Assembly (NCBI GenBank): GCA_034509425.1
Contig: JAVTVJ010000072.1
Coordinates: forward strand, 2,728,001-2,792,000
Direction: 5' to 3'
Length of the DNA stretch: 64,000 bases
DNA from: Eopsaltria australis
Taxonomy: Eukaryota > Chordata > Aves > Passeriformes > Petroicidae
The notes beneath the pieces are model-generated. The model was not told the origin of the DNA and made no database searches. It saw nothing but the letters and a program-made list of their open reading frames with translations. Shown here piece after piece: positions 53,841 through 64,000 of this stretch (its first letter is position 1; each line of letters opens with the position of its first letter). Both the position numbers and the translations under genes were made by a program.

Positions 53841-56149
53841 TTATTGTTTCAGGCTAGCTATCTCTTGGCATGAAAGCTGCACTTTCAGTAAGGAGAAAGG
53901 GTGATTTCAGGAAAGATTGCTTCGTCTGCTTCAAGCCTTCTGGCTTGTTGCAGTGTTTCAGGTCTGCGTAGCGTGCTTCCACAGGCTCACTCTTACAGCT
54001 GCTGTTGGGCAGCGATGGAACTTGTGCAGTGGCCCTTGCTCAAGGGTGTACAGAAGGGAGCAATCCAGCCTGTGCAAGTTCTGTGGAAAAAGGTTTGGTT
54101 TTGAAGCCTTTTCTAAGGTCTCTGCTCATTGCTTCATTCTGTGGGTGTATGTTGAAGGTGTGTGTTTTTTGGAGGGGGTTTAATTGTATTTTTTCCAGGA
54201 GTTGGGGATGTGTGAGTTTTTTTGATTCTTGGAGGAGGAGTTTTGTTTGGTTGGTTTTGCGTGTTTTGTTTGGGGATCTTTTTTTTTTTACTCTAGCAGT
54301 GTATTAGGTGCAGTCTCCAGACTCCTTTCTCCTTCTATGCATACAGTAGTATAGTGAAGTGGATAGTGACTTAGGGAACTTGTGATGATTTTTTTTCTCT
54401 TGTTAATTAGGGCCTCTGAAGACTCTCCTCTCAGTTGTTACAAGTAAGCTTCTCCTTGCAGTTCCCTACAATAATACATTTAAATTAATACATCTAAAGT
54501 AATTAATAGACTTAAATTAATAAAATGTTGCCGAATGTTTAAACAGCTAGAGGTCAAGATAGAGAGAAATTTAGGCTGTTACTGTTTTTCTCTGAGATAT
54601 ATTGTCAGAAGTGCATTCACACCCTTCTTTGTTTCTCCTTTCTCCTTGTCTGGATATTCTGATTGAGAGAAAGGAATGTTTCCTGCCTCAGTTTTTGCCA
54701 TGTGAGATGCATGCAGTGAGGGGAAGAGTTTGGCTAGTAAGGAAAAAAAGTCCTTAGCCCCAAAATTCTTCCATAGCATGACTATTAACATGTAAACAAC
54801 TGTGTCAGAGACCACCTGTGGCTGTGAATACTCTGTCATGAAACAGGATGCTGCTTGGATTTAGAGGCCGAGGAAAGGTGATGTTGTGAAGGAATCTTTG
54901 TTTCTGCTGCTGAGTTCTGTTCATGGGGGACAGGTGGCAGAAGTCCTTTTGATACCTGCAGAGTACAAGACATCAGACCTGTTAACATTTGCATTTTAGT
55001 CCTTACTAATACCACTATTAGTCCCTTGGAAGTAAGTATCCTTTTTGTAATGGAAACCAAGGCATCCATACCTATGTGCATATTTAATATTTGGATGAAA
55101 AGCAGTGGTCCTTTTCTTCCTTTCCAGAGAAACAGGATTATCTTTTTGCTGTGTACTGAGTAGAGCTGTTTTTTTTTTTCTTTTTGAAACTTGGCTGGGA
55201 TTTGGAAGCCTGCTTACATAAGGAGCATGGGCTTCATTTACAGCTACAGAAAGAGAGAAAGCTATGATTTCAGTACATTTTATTCTTGTTTAATTTCTTT
55301 GAATTATATTCACGCATTTATGAGTATTTCTGAGACTTTCAAAATTAAAAGAAATAAAGTTTTGGTGGTTTTTTTTTTTTTTTTAATAACATGAAAGTAC
55401 CGTATTCCTGGGTCTTGGGATACTTGCTGCTGTACTGTGTCCAAGAAAAACAGCTTTTGAGACCTTCATGAAGGCCTTAAAACTTCATTTTGCTTCCTAG
55501 ATGCACTAACATTATCTTACAGAAATATAAATCAGAAGTAGCTGTTAGTGTATTTGTATGATCTGTAAATTTGGAATAGGAACACTATAACCCACATAAA
55601 CTGGTTGAATTTGCATGAGAATAGTGCATCATACACTGAAATACCAACCTTGCAGAAAATGGACTATCAAACATTGGAATAAGCACTTTATGCACTACAT
55701 ACATTAGTATCCAGAATTTCTATGAACAGATACTGTCTGTTGTGAGCCACAAGCAATTTGCAGGGCCAGAGTCATACTGGTACATGACATCCTAAGACAC
55801 TACTTAGGAAGGGAAGAATATGCATCTTACTGCATATTCTCCTCCTTATTTTCAGTAACTTAAGAAAATTCAGCAAAAAAGCAGAAACTAAAATTGACTA
55901 TTAAATGTACTGCTCTGCTGTATTATGTCTTTGACCTATTTATTTTAGTTTAAATTAATGAGGATTAGAAGTGTCCAGGTCTAAGCTGGAAGGCAACTAA
56001 AGGCAGCAAAATAAGGGGGTAAGAGAAGTTTGTCTTATGAGGACTGGTGCTAGTAATGTTAGGGACCAGTGTTTACTATCCTTTCTACCTTCTGAATGTA
56101 GCTTGTAAGGCACACTGACGTTATTGTGGGGTGTCTTTTCATTAACAGC

Positions 56150-56420
56150 CCTTTGTTTTACGTGTTTAGGATGTTTATTTTACGCAAATAGAAAGTTTCC
56201 ACCTTCTTAAACAGCACTCTACAGTTCAGTGAGATCAAACGCATTAGAAGTCAAAACTGCTGATTTTCTTTTGCTGAATTGCTCCGTTAATTAGCAGAGT
56301 GACATTTCTGCCTTTATGGAGCTGTCTCAAATCTCTGGTCTTGCCCCATGAAAGGCAGTGATGTCTCATATCTATGTGTTATCAGCATGCAAGCCTGTGT
56401 GACTCACTAAAGCTGCAAGT
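56150..56420. other. Candidate conserved noncoding element about 1 kb upstream of the exon
   Basis: The sequence is complex, with TTTACGCAAATAG (about 56182-56194), CCGTTAATTAGCAG (56285-56298, homeodomain core TTAATTAG at 56287-56294) and a TTATCAGCATGC segment (about 56379-56390). No coding frame or repeat is visible. Its nearness to the only exon in the window makes a regulatory role plausible, but this is inference only. Confidence 0.25.
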
Positions 56421-57269
56421 GAGGAAAGTTTCTTTTGTGTTGTGTGATTAGGTTGTTACTGCTTGGAACGTTTTTAGCGATAAAACTAAAGGAACTGGGT
56501 TGGATCTAGAATTATATTGACACTGTACATATTCTGTTACTTATATAAGTGTCTGGTTATTGGATATTTCAAAAAATCAGAGAGCTGAACTTCAACTTAA
56601 TTCTGATCCTGAGTCAAAACCATTGCTGATTGGTATCTAAATTTTATTAGAAAGGGGTCTTCATTATTTGAGTCTGCAGTTCACAGCCTTGTCATCAGTC
56701 TTGGCAAAGGGATGGGACCTAAGCCAGTGTCAGAACCAGTGACCCTCACTGCTGTAAAGCAAATGTTTCAGAGCTTTGAGGTGAATCTTGTCCTACACCT
56801 TTCTATAGAGTTCTGCAAACTCTACAGATAGGCCAAAAATATGTGCTTTAGGGCTGTTGTTCTCTCAAAGCAGTGAGTCACATGAAGGAGCAATTCCTTT
56901 TCGACCTTGTACTTGAAGAAATAAAAGCACTCTTCCATCTCTGAGGAAAGCAGTGGATCCAAGTGAACAGGGAAGATAAATTTAAATGTTTGCTCTATCT
57001 GATAGGATAAAATTAAAAAATGTTGGAGAATATTCTTTTCCCCACAGGTTACAAAATAAAAAAGAGGGGGTAATGAATATCAGTTTTTTAATCCTGCTGG
57101 ATGATAGATCTATTTTCCTAAATTGGGTAACTGATGATAGGTTTGTGCAGTAATTAGAGGAGCAGCTGTCATCATACTTTCGAGTAGTCAAATGCTACAC
57201 AGAAAGAAAGCAGTGTTGTTTTGTTTTAAACTTCAAGAATTGTCTATTTTTTTCTGTGGTTTGCTCTTG

Positions 57270-57299
57270 TTCTTAAATAAATTTCTTTGAATTCTTCAG
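57270..57299 (+). promoter_or_regulatory. Splice acceptor of the exon at 57300
   Basis: A T-rich polypyrimidine stretch (ATTTCTTTGAATTCTTCAG, ending in AG at 57298-57299) precedes the exon. A possible branch-point adenine lies in CTTAAAT at about 57271-57277. The presence of an acceptor implies at least one upstream noncoding exon. Confidence 0.6.
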
Positions 57300-57365
57300 G
57301 TGCTTTTCCCACATGAGTGCAAGAAGAGTAGACAGTTAAAAGAAGTGACTGCTGTGGAGGACAGC
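57300..57365 (+). other. Predicted 5' untranslated part of the exon, with a short upstream ORF
   Basis: Between the acceptor and the first start codon in the main frame there are 66 bases. They contain an ATG at 57313 in a weak context (C at -3). It opens a separate frame of eight sense codons and ends at TAA (57337-57339), 26 bases before the main start at 57366. Short upstream ORFs of this kind commonly reduce translation of the main frame. The main frame is itself open back to 57300, so coding sequence entering from an upstream exon cannot be excluded, but the signal peptide at 57366 argues for a start here. Confidence 0.5.
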
Positions 57366-57498
57366 ATGACCACCATGAAAGGAAGCTGCTTCCTCACACT
57401 GCTCTTGGCAGGACTTGGGGTGTTAGGAGTACTGGAGCCAACAACAACAGAAGATACCCACTGCCACAGAGCTGAGCACCCAATTATTGCATACAAAG
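57366..57498 (+). CDS. First coding exon of an unidentified secreted or membrane protein (partial)
   Basis: The exon encodes 44 complete codons and ends one base into the next codon (phase 1) at a consensus donor (G|GTAAGA, GT at 57499-57500). Two start codons are possible: 57366 (A at -3) and 57375 (ACCACCATG, the better Kozak context). The residues after the second start form a classic signal peptide: one lysine, then a hydrophobic core CFLTLLLAGLGVLGVL at residues 8-23. A threonine-rich, acidic linker (EPTTTED) and one cysteine within THCHRAEHPIIAYK follow. A phase-1 boundary directly after the signal peptide is common in genes for extracellular proteins built from exchangeable domains. 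I do not recognise the family. Cleavage would probably fall near residues 21-26. No continuation exon was identified in the 6.5 kb downstream. The call rests on the agreement of acceptor, Kozak start, signal peptide and donor; no transcript evidence is available. Confidence 0.6.
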
Positions 57499-57715
57499 GT
57501 AAGATGTAAGTGCCAAAAATCTTTTCCAGAAGTAGGTTAAGTATTGTGTAATCACTTTATGGAAACCTCTGCTTTTAATGTAGAATGGCAGGGGAAAAAA
57601 TGGTGCATTCACTGCTTTTATATAAAAATCTGGGCTGTATTCTATGCAAATTGAATACAACTAAGCTTTCAAATTTTGTTCCGAATGAACAGCTGAATGT
57701 ATCACTTAAAGGTGG

Positions 57716-58070
57716 GTGACTCATTTTACTTTGTGGTTAAAACCCGCCTGTACTGTTGCATGGAGTTATTCCTTTCCAAGTGCACAATTCTACATGTGTA
57801 CATTTAATTTCATGAAGTTGTTCTTGTCCCCTTCCTTCACCCCAGCTAGGCCTCTCTGGGTGGCAGCCCTGCCCTCAAGCTTATCAACTAGTTCTCTGCA
57901 AACTTTACAGACTGCATTCTGTTGCCTCCCCTTCTTGATTAAGGTGTTAAACAGGATGGGTCCTGGGATCAACCCTTGTGTTATTCCACTTGTTGCTGGC
58001 TCAGGTGGAGTAAGGGATATTAAACGTTTGCTCTCCAACTGGTGGTCCTTGAACCCCTTCTGCTAAACAA
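57716..58070 (-). mobile_element. CR1 LINE reverse-transcriptase fragment, minus strand
   Basis: On the minus strand the frame from 58038 contains SGITQGLIPGPILFN (57990-57946). This is a clear relative of the CR1 reverse-transcriptase motif SGIPQGSVLGPVLFN. It is followed by EGRAATQRGL, matching the EGRAAIQRDL segment, and NFMKLNVHM, matching NLMKFNKGK. The FADD catalytic box expected between these has been lost. The plus-strand sequence at about 57775-57830 (CTTTCCAAGTGCACAATTCT, then TTTCATGAAGTTGTTC) is the reverse of the usual CR1 segment. The copy sits just 3' of the exon, in its first visible intron, and is nonfunctional. Confidence 0.85.
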
Positions 58071-58440
58071 CAGATGCCTTTGATACCTTAGTGGTGATAT
58101 TGAGTCCTCCAGCATGATCCAAGTCTGCTGGCAGTAGGCCATCTGCCCAAGTCAGCAGCAGGCTGATATTTTCCCTGTTCAGCCTTTCATCCCTGTTCAA
58201 CCTTCCATTACAATTGGAGCAGTAGAAGCTGTTCCTGCAGCCCTTGACATTCTATGCAGAAATCGTAACTTCCACTGAACTTTGTTTAACCTGACGTAAT
58301 CCCTACATGCCCATGTGATCTTTCTAAATTCCCCCTTGTCCCTGCTTACGCCTGGTACACACAGCCTTTTTGCATTGGAGCTGCACCACGAGTTCCTTCC
58401 TTCACCAGGACAGTCTCTTCATACATGTGGTTGTCATCTT
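58071..58440. other. Possible repeat-derived sequence next to the CR1 fragment
   Basis: This stretch keeps the higher GC content of the neighbouring CR1 fragment and contains pyrimidine-rich, diverged repeats such as TCCCTGTTCAGCCTTTCATC and TCCCTGTTCAACCTTCCATT at about 58170-58210. It may be an upstream CR1 part (minus strand) or another element. I could not align it to any segment I know. Confidence 0.35.
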
Positions 58441-61400
58441 CAGTATTGGGGTGGAACGTAGAGGAACAGTTGGAACAAAGCAAACTATACTAGGAGGGTA
58501 TTTTCTGTAAAATCCTGAGGCAGTTAATAACTTATCTGACTTTTTTTTTGTTTATTTGATTTGAGATTTTTCCATTAGTGTCACAGCGTAGAATGAGTTC
58601 CAAATAGTTTGCAGTTACGAGGATGTAGGGATTAAGATGTATTATATTACACACTGCATTCCTCCTGCTTTTCTAAGAAAGCACATGTGTAAGTTTTTTG
58701 TTCCAATGAATTAGAATTTATTGAATTTTAATTGAAAAAAGATTTGTTTCCATTCTTTTCAAAAACTTAGAGAAAATAATGTTGTGTTTTTTACAGAAAG
58801 TATTTTGTTTTGGCACTTTAATAGTTTAATAATAGTAATGGTACCAGCTGTCCTGTTCTTCAATGCACCAGAGAATGAACTCTGTACCTCAGAACAGCAA
58901 ACTACCAGTGTATTGTGAAGGAGGGACCTTTATCACTCACTTCTTGGTGGGCTAAATAGTATGACTTATTCTAATGAAATACCTGGTTTCCTTAGCATTT
59001 GTATTGTGTGTATAATTTAGTTTTAAATGCTGTTTTTTATCAGGACACGCATACACAATATTCTAAATTAAAGTAATTAAAGTAGCACAGTTAAAATTCT
59101 GGCACTTAAGCTTCTTAATTTCACAAACCAAGAGATCACTGCATGCACTTTTTCATTTTGCATATTCAACTGTAAAAGAAAATAATTGAGACTCAGTAGC
59201 AGTGCTACGTTCTACGAGTTGATTAAAAATGTGTCATTTTATTAATCTAATTCAGCCAGTATTTAGGAGGGTTTCTTGAATTTAGACTGATCCTGCCTTC
59301 TAGACTGCTCTTGTTCTCTGTCATATTTAATTTCTAGTGATGTCCTTCCAGTCCTAAGTCACTGTGCTAAGGCTTTTTGGGGACAGAGACCATCTTGTTC
59401 CAGTTGCATCTTTTGATATAGCCAAAGATAGTGTCACAGTTATAGTTAACTGAAAAAAAACCCCCAGTTTATTTTTACTGTAAATATGTGGGAAATGGAA
59501 TTCTATAGAAACATTTATGGTCAGATCTTTAATATGAGATCTAGTAAGACTTTGAATGCCAGACTCCGTCTTGATCTTTATGGTAAAAATACCATTAATT
59601 AGTACATATTCATGACATACCTTAGCCTTTCTGGACTGACATCTCTTGAAAAAAGTTCTGACAAGCTGTAGTTCATACTTCACACAATGATCTGTTGGGG
59701 GTCCTTAGTAACTATTAGAAAGTACGTGCAGAAACACATTTGCAATGCAGTATACAGCGTGTGATAGCTGGGTAACCTTGTTGGTGTGGGCACACAGCAT
59801 TTGACTTGTAGTTGCAGGACTGCCAGTTAATGGAAAGCAGAAGTTTTGAGACCCCAGGGAAAAAGTGCCTGAGAGGTTTGTCTTTGAATCTGTACGTTAG
59901 GAATGGATTACTTGGAGTATCACAGTATAAGAAGAATGTTTGAGAAGCCACTCCCCAAATGAATTCTGCAGTAAGGGTTGGCAGATTTCAACCAGCCACC
60001 TTACTGATATCCATATTCTTCCTGTGACATTTGCTGACCTCATGAATGCCTATAGGAAAATGCTGTCTGTATCTATTGATGTCATTAGTGCTGCTAGACC
60101 AACATCGAGTTGAGAAATCAATTTGTAACAGTTAAAATCCCTTTGAGTGCTGCATTAATGCCCTAGTCTGTAAAGTCATCTTGTAACAGTATTAGATCCA
60201 CCAGAGCTAAATACTGTATGGGATGCTGAACATCAACCAAGGCTGAGTGCTATTGAGTGGTACCTACTTTAAAGCTTGTAAATTCAGTACTAACTTTACA
60301 GAGATATCAACACTTTTATTTTATTTATAACTGATCAAAGCCTTTTTTTCTTTTTTTTGTAGTTTCGGGTATGCCAAAGTAGCAATGTACTTGTTTGATT
60401 TGTCTTCCTTTGAGAGGTATGGTAGATGGAGTATAAACTATTAAATAAAACTAATGGAGTGAGAGTCTGGTGTAGCGTATGGATGAACAGCTGCAAAAAA
60501 ACCCAATAAAAAGACAAAATAGTCCCCAGGAGTTGTCATGGTGAAATATGGAAGGGGAGTATACCTCCTTAAAGAACTTTCTTTCCCACTGCCCATCAAA
60601 AATTGCTCACTTAGGTGATGATTCTGTCTAGCTACCTTGTGTAGAGAGGCATATTCTATTTCTAGGGCTGGTTTTTCCAGCTAAATAGTTTTAGTTGAAG
60701 ACTGTGATATATATTCTGATAGCAAATGGCAGGAATTTCATCCACCAGCTGAGAACTTTTGCTCAAGTACTTTGTTTGCTGGTGGAAGAGGCAGTAGCGG
60801 GAGGCGCACACACTTTGCAAGGATATTTGACATGATCTCAAAGATTTCATTTTATGTCTCTTATACACGGTGTTAACAACCACATTGTAATTTGTTTATC
60901 TGCATAATTATTATTGGGACTGCATACTGCACCTTTTTGCTCTTCCAGAGTCTATAAATAAAGAAGTCTATAGATCAGAAAGTGTTGGCAGCTCTAAAAA
61001 TTCTTGTCGTAGAACTTCCTTAGAGTAAGGCACTTTGTGTCTTCTCTGGAAGCTGGAAATTTGCTTTTTTCATTATTTAAAGCTGTTTGGAACTATCACA
61101 GAAAATGGGTTTATATAAGGTAGACCTCTAAGTATTGGAGGGATTGACAGAACCAGCCCAGGTGTGTGCAGTTCAGTGTTTCATGGGGTGAAACTAACTG
61201 ATGGTGCATGGTCCCTTTTTGAAGCTCCATTCTCTCTCTTGAAGGAGGAGTCTTCCTCTAGAAGTGCAAAAATGTGCTAATCTTTTGAAACACAAGCTTA
61301 ATAAAAAAGTTAAAAAAATAAAATCTGACTGCATATGTTATGTGCATGTACTAAGAATTCATCAGCTATACTAACTAATTCCAATAGTTGGACTCAAGGG

Positions 61401-64000
61401 ATTATAAATCAAGTGTAACTTAGAACTGGGTGAAAGGAAAGAAGGTACAGGTTACAGAATGGATACACAGAGACTGTGTGAGATCCTTGACCTTTACGCA
61501 CGTTTCCAAATGTTTACAATGTAAAAAAAAGGAAATTATTCTTGAAGTAGCTTAAGAGAGAAAAAGAGCTGAAATAAGCTACTCATTAAAGACAGTCTTA
61601 CAAATTTTGTTTCTATTAAATGTCATTTTATTTGGATATACTTTTGTTTGCATGCAGATATGAAGCATTAGATCTGTAAGTGTATTAGGGTTTACCCATG
61701 GTCAACTTCTTGGAAAAAACCATTCTCTTATTATAGTAAAGGAATTATAGTATAATGTTTAACCTGAACAGTTAGAAAATACTGTAAAACCACATTTGCT
61801 CTATGAGAAACAATGTCGCTTTATAAAGGTTGAACTATTCTTAGGTAAAAAAACCCAAAGCAAAACAGTTGAGTGGTGTAATGTTTGTCTAAATATTTCC
61901 AGCATTTCATAGTCCACCTGCTCTACAGAATCTTTGTGGTAGCTCTCTGTGGACTTGACCTTTTATTAGATTTAAAAAAATATGAAAACAATCAGCAAAA
62001 AGGATAAAAGTAGTTACAGTGGCAGCTTTTTTCCCCAGGCACACACATTTTCTGAACTTTGAAACACCAGACCTTTCAAAACTCAGCTGAAGGCTCGTTC
62101 TATAGACAGATCCTATCCATGAGGTAAAGATGAAGGGGCCATCAAAACTGCTTAGCAGTGTGTGAGTGAGCTGGAAAAAAATTGACCCAAATCCAGTTTC
62201 AGGTGTGAAATTTTAAGTATTGACTGTTCTGCAGTTTACCTTTATTAAGTTGAATTTCTTAGGCTTTTCTTTTAGAAATAAAGTGCAATTCTGAACTTGA
62301 CTTAATTGATACTGAGAAAACAGCAGAGATCATTTGCTCTGGGTCAAGTCTCATTCTTCTAGGCTCCCATAAAATAATCAGAATTTAAAGTTGTACTGTC
62401 TCAACAAAACAAGCATCAATTTGCATAATTTTAGAAGCTATATTTAGTGATAATTTAAATACATACTGTGCTGTAACAAAGTTTTCTGTTGAATAAACAT
62501 GCTCAAAAATAGCATGTCTCAATCCATAGAAGAAATGAACTTAAACCCTTCATTTCAGCTTGAGGTTAACCAGAAAAGAAAAATAGCATAGTTATTTCTG
62601 ATTCCTTGGTTAGAGAATCCTAAGAAATATATTTTCTTAACCTTATTGTCTGACCACCACAGAATTCTCTTACTTTATGTTTATCTAAGTAATATAGACT
62701 CACTACATTGGTCTACTCATTTTATCCTGTGGTTTGTGTATGGAGTGCATGCACTTAACTTGTGCCAAGAGGAAATAATATGTGGGCTGAATGAAGAAGG
62801 ATAAATGGCATAGGAACTTGTTTTTGTTTGTACACTTCTCTTTCTCTTAATCTTGTTGCAAGTTTTCTTTTAAACTAATGGTAGTCTAGTAAGCTGCTTA
62901 GTTTTTACTGCTTTTTCCTTCTCTTTCCCTGTTTTTCGTAAATAAATTTCAAAGATTATCTGACAGCATCTGCAGTGGGATTAAGGTGTATTGCTTTCTC
63001 TTCCCTATCATCTTTTGGGTTTTTCTTTAAATGAAGATGATTCATCAGTGAAGAAATGTTGATTGCTAGATGTTGCAACTTTGGTTTGTCTAGATGATAG
63101 GACTATGAGATTGTTTGTGCTACCTTGCCAAGAACCAGCCCCTCTTAAGAAGGAAAATAATTCCTTTACCAGTTCTATATTTTTTTGTATTTAATCAGGT
63201 TTGCTTTTACTTTTATATAGGAGATTAAACTTCTGATGGGGAAGAGCAACCAACAATGCTTTATTGCTAATTTAAAAAAAAAATCTTTGGAGACTGAAGG
63301 TTACTATCCTCCTATATTTCCCTGAATCACCCAGTGTCATTGGTGCCCATTCTCATAAAAATGAGGGAATGGCAGGGGCTGAATTCTCCAAGCAAAGGAC
63401 TTGCATGCCAGCTACTTTTTTTCCTCCCTCAAAAGTGATCATGTTTCAAAGCAAGCATCAATTCACAATTATTTTGGCATCCTAGTCAAGTGTTGGACCT
63501 TCATGGAATGCTAGTAATTTTCATAAATTTCTATAATATGAAATTAGCAGTGGCTACAATGGCTAGTGAGCTGTGCAGACATGTCCTATGAGCCTTTCCA
63601 TGGCTGATTTGTTCCTTATTGCCCTAATGTGGGTGTTTAGAGCATGTGCTGTTCTCTGACTGTTAACAAAGCAGCAAAATGAATGAGAGGCTCCTGCTGC
63701 ATTCTACTATCTGTACAAAGTGGGCAGATGGACTTAAAATCTGGGTTTTTTGTTCTTTTTCTCTTCTTCTTCAAAAGAGCTGTATTTTTTCTAAAAGGTT
63801 GTAAACCATCCCAACTGGGATGTGTTAAAGGAACAGATCAGCAATCAAGAAATAGAGCTCATAAGCAGATGAAGTTCTGTCAATTTTTTCGTGTGTGCTT
63901 AAAGCAAGAAGGGAGCACAATATTGCTCCGATTTTTTTTTCTATTTAATTTTTTTTGTCCCACCAGACAGAATTTCAGTTCTTTTTTCATAAGAAAAGAC
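58441..64000. other. Noncoding DNA downstream of the exon, no second exon found
   Basis: If the exon at 57300-57498 is real, this is intron. No open stretch with matching phase-1 acceptor, protein-like composition and donor was recognised. No recognisable repeat family is present. T-rich tracts occur, for example near 60340-60360 and 63930-63955. Confidence 0.45.

Larger units (their letters stand above)
50481..57269. other. Noncoding DNA upstream of the exon, no gene seen
   Basis: Apart from the two candidate regulatory elements and the simple repeats listed separately, nothing is recognised. T-rich tracts are frequent, including T16 at 55369-55384 and a GT-rich stretch at 54150-54300. If the exon at 57300 has an upstream noncoding exon, this is intron; otherwise it is 5' flank. 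Confidence 0.45.

Noticed and set aside
57790..58038. 82-codon minus-strand frame as a possible host gene
   Set aside because: Its product is a decayed CR1 reverse-transcriptase segment (SGITQGLIPGPILFN).
1..64000. CRISPR arrays, operons, tRNA or rRNA genes, or a complete novel defence or biosynthetic system
   Set aside because: No regularly spaced repeats, no dense gene clusters and no conserved RNA gene sequences were seen. Base composition, splice signals and CR1 elements indicate vertebrate noncoding DNA.

Overview
The window reads as noncoding vertebrate nuclear DNA, most likely from a bird. It is AT-rich, has no long open reading frames and no bacterial gene organisation. Its only recognisable interspersed repeats are CR1-type LINEs, the dominant LINE family of birds and other sauropsids. 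Two younger copies (9375-9975 and 48505-48640) end in the typical avian CR1 3' tail. Older copies (14650-14995, 40610-42945, 50225-50480, 57716-58070) end in, or encode, sequence typical of ancient amniote CR1. All family calls were made by eye and from memory; no alignment was run.

Layout. 1-6454: AT-rich noncoding DNA. 6455-6955: a sharply GC-rich, CpG-dense block, either a small CpG-island promoter or a GC-rich (perhaps ERV-derived) repeat. 6956-14995: noncoding DNA with one younger CR1 3' end, a microsatellite, a homeobox-site-rich candidate conserved element and one old CR1. 14996-40609: about 25 kb without a recognisable gene, holding two C-rich tracts with G-quadruplex potential on the minus strand and a small GC-rich patch at 37080-37380. 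40610-42987: an unusually long old CR1 copy with reverse-transcriptase remnants, interrupted by a younger CR1 and followed by a 17-bp inverted repeat. 42988-57269: noncoding DNA with two CR1 fragments and two candidate regulatory elements.

The only protein-coding feature I can support is one plus-strand exon at 57300-57498. It has a good splice acceptor, a short upstream ORF, two candidate start codons, a signal-peptide-like coding segment and a consensus donor in phase 1. It looks like the first coding exon of a secreted or membrane protein that I cannot name. The rest of the gene must lie beyond the window or in downstream exons I could not find. The DNA upstream would then be intergenic or the intron behind a 5' noncoding exon; the CpG-dense block at 6.5 kb is a possible but unproven promoter.

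No tRNA, rRNA, CRISPR array, operon or complete gene was found.
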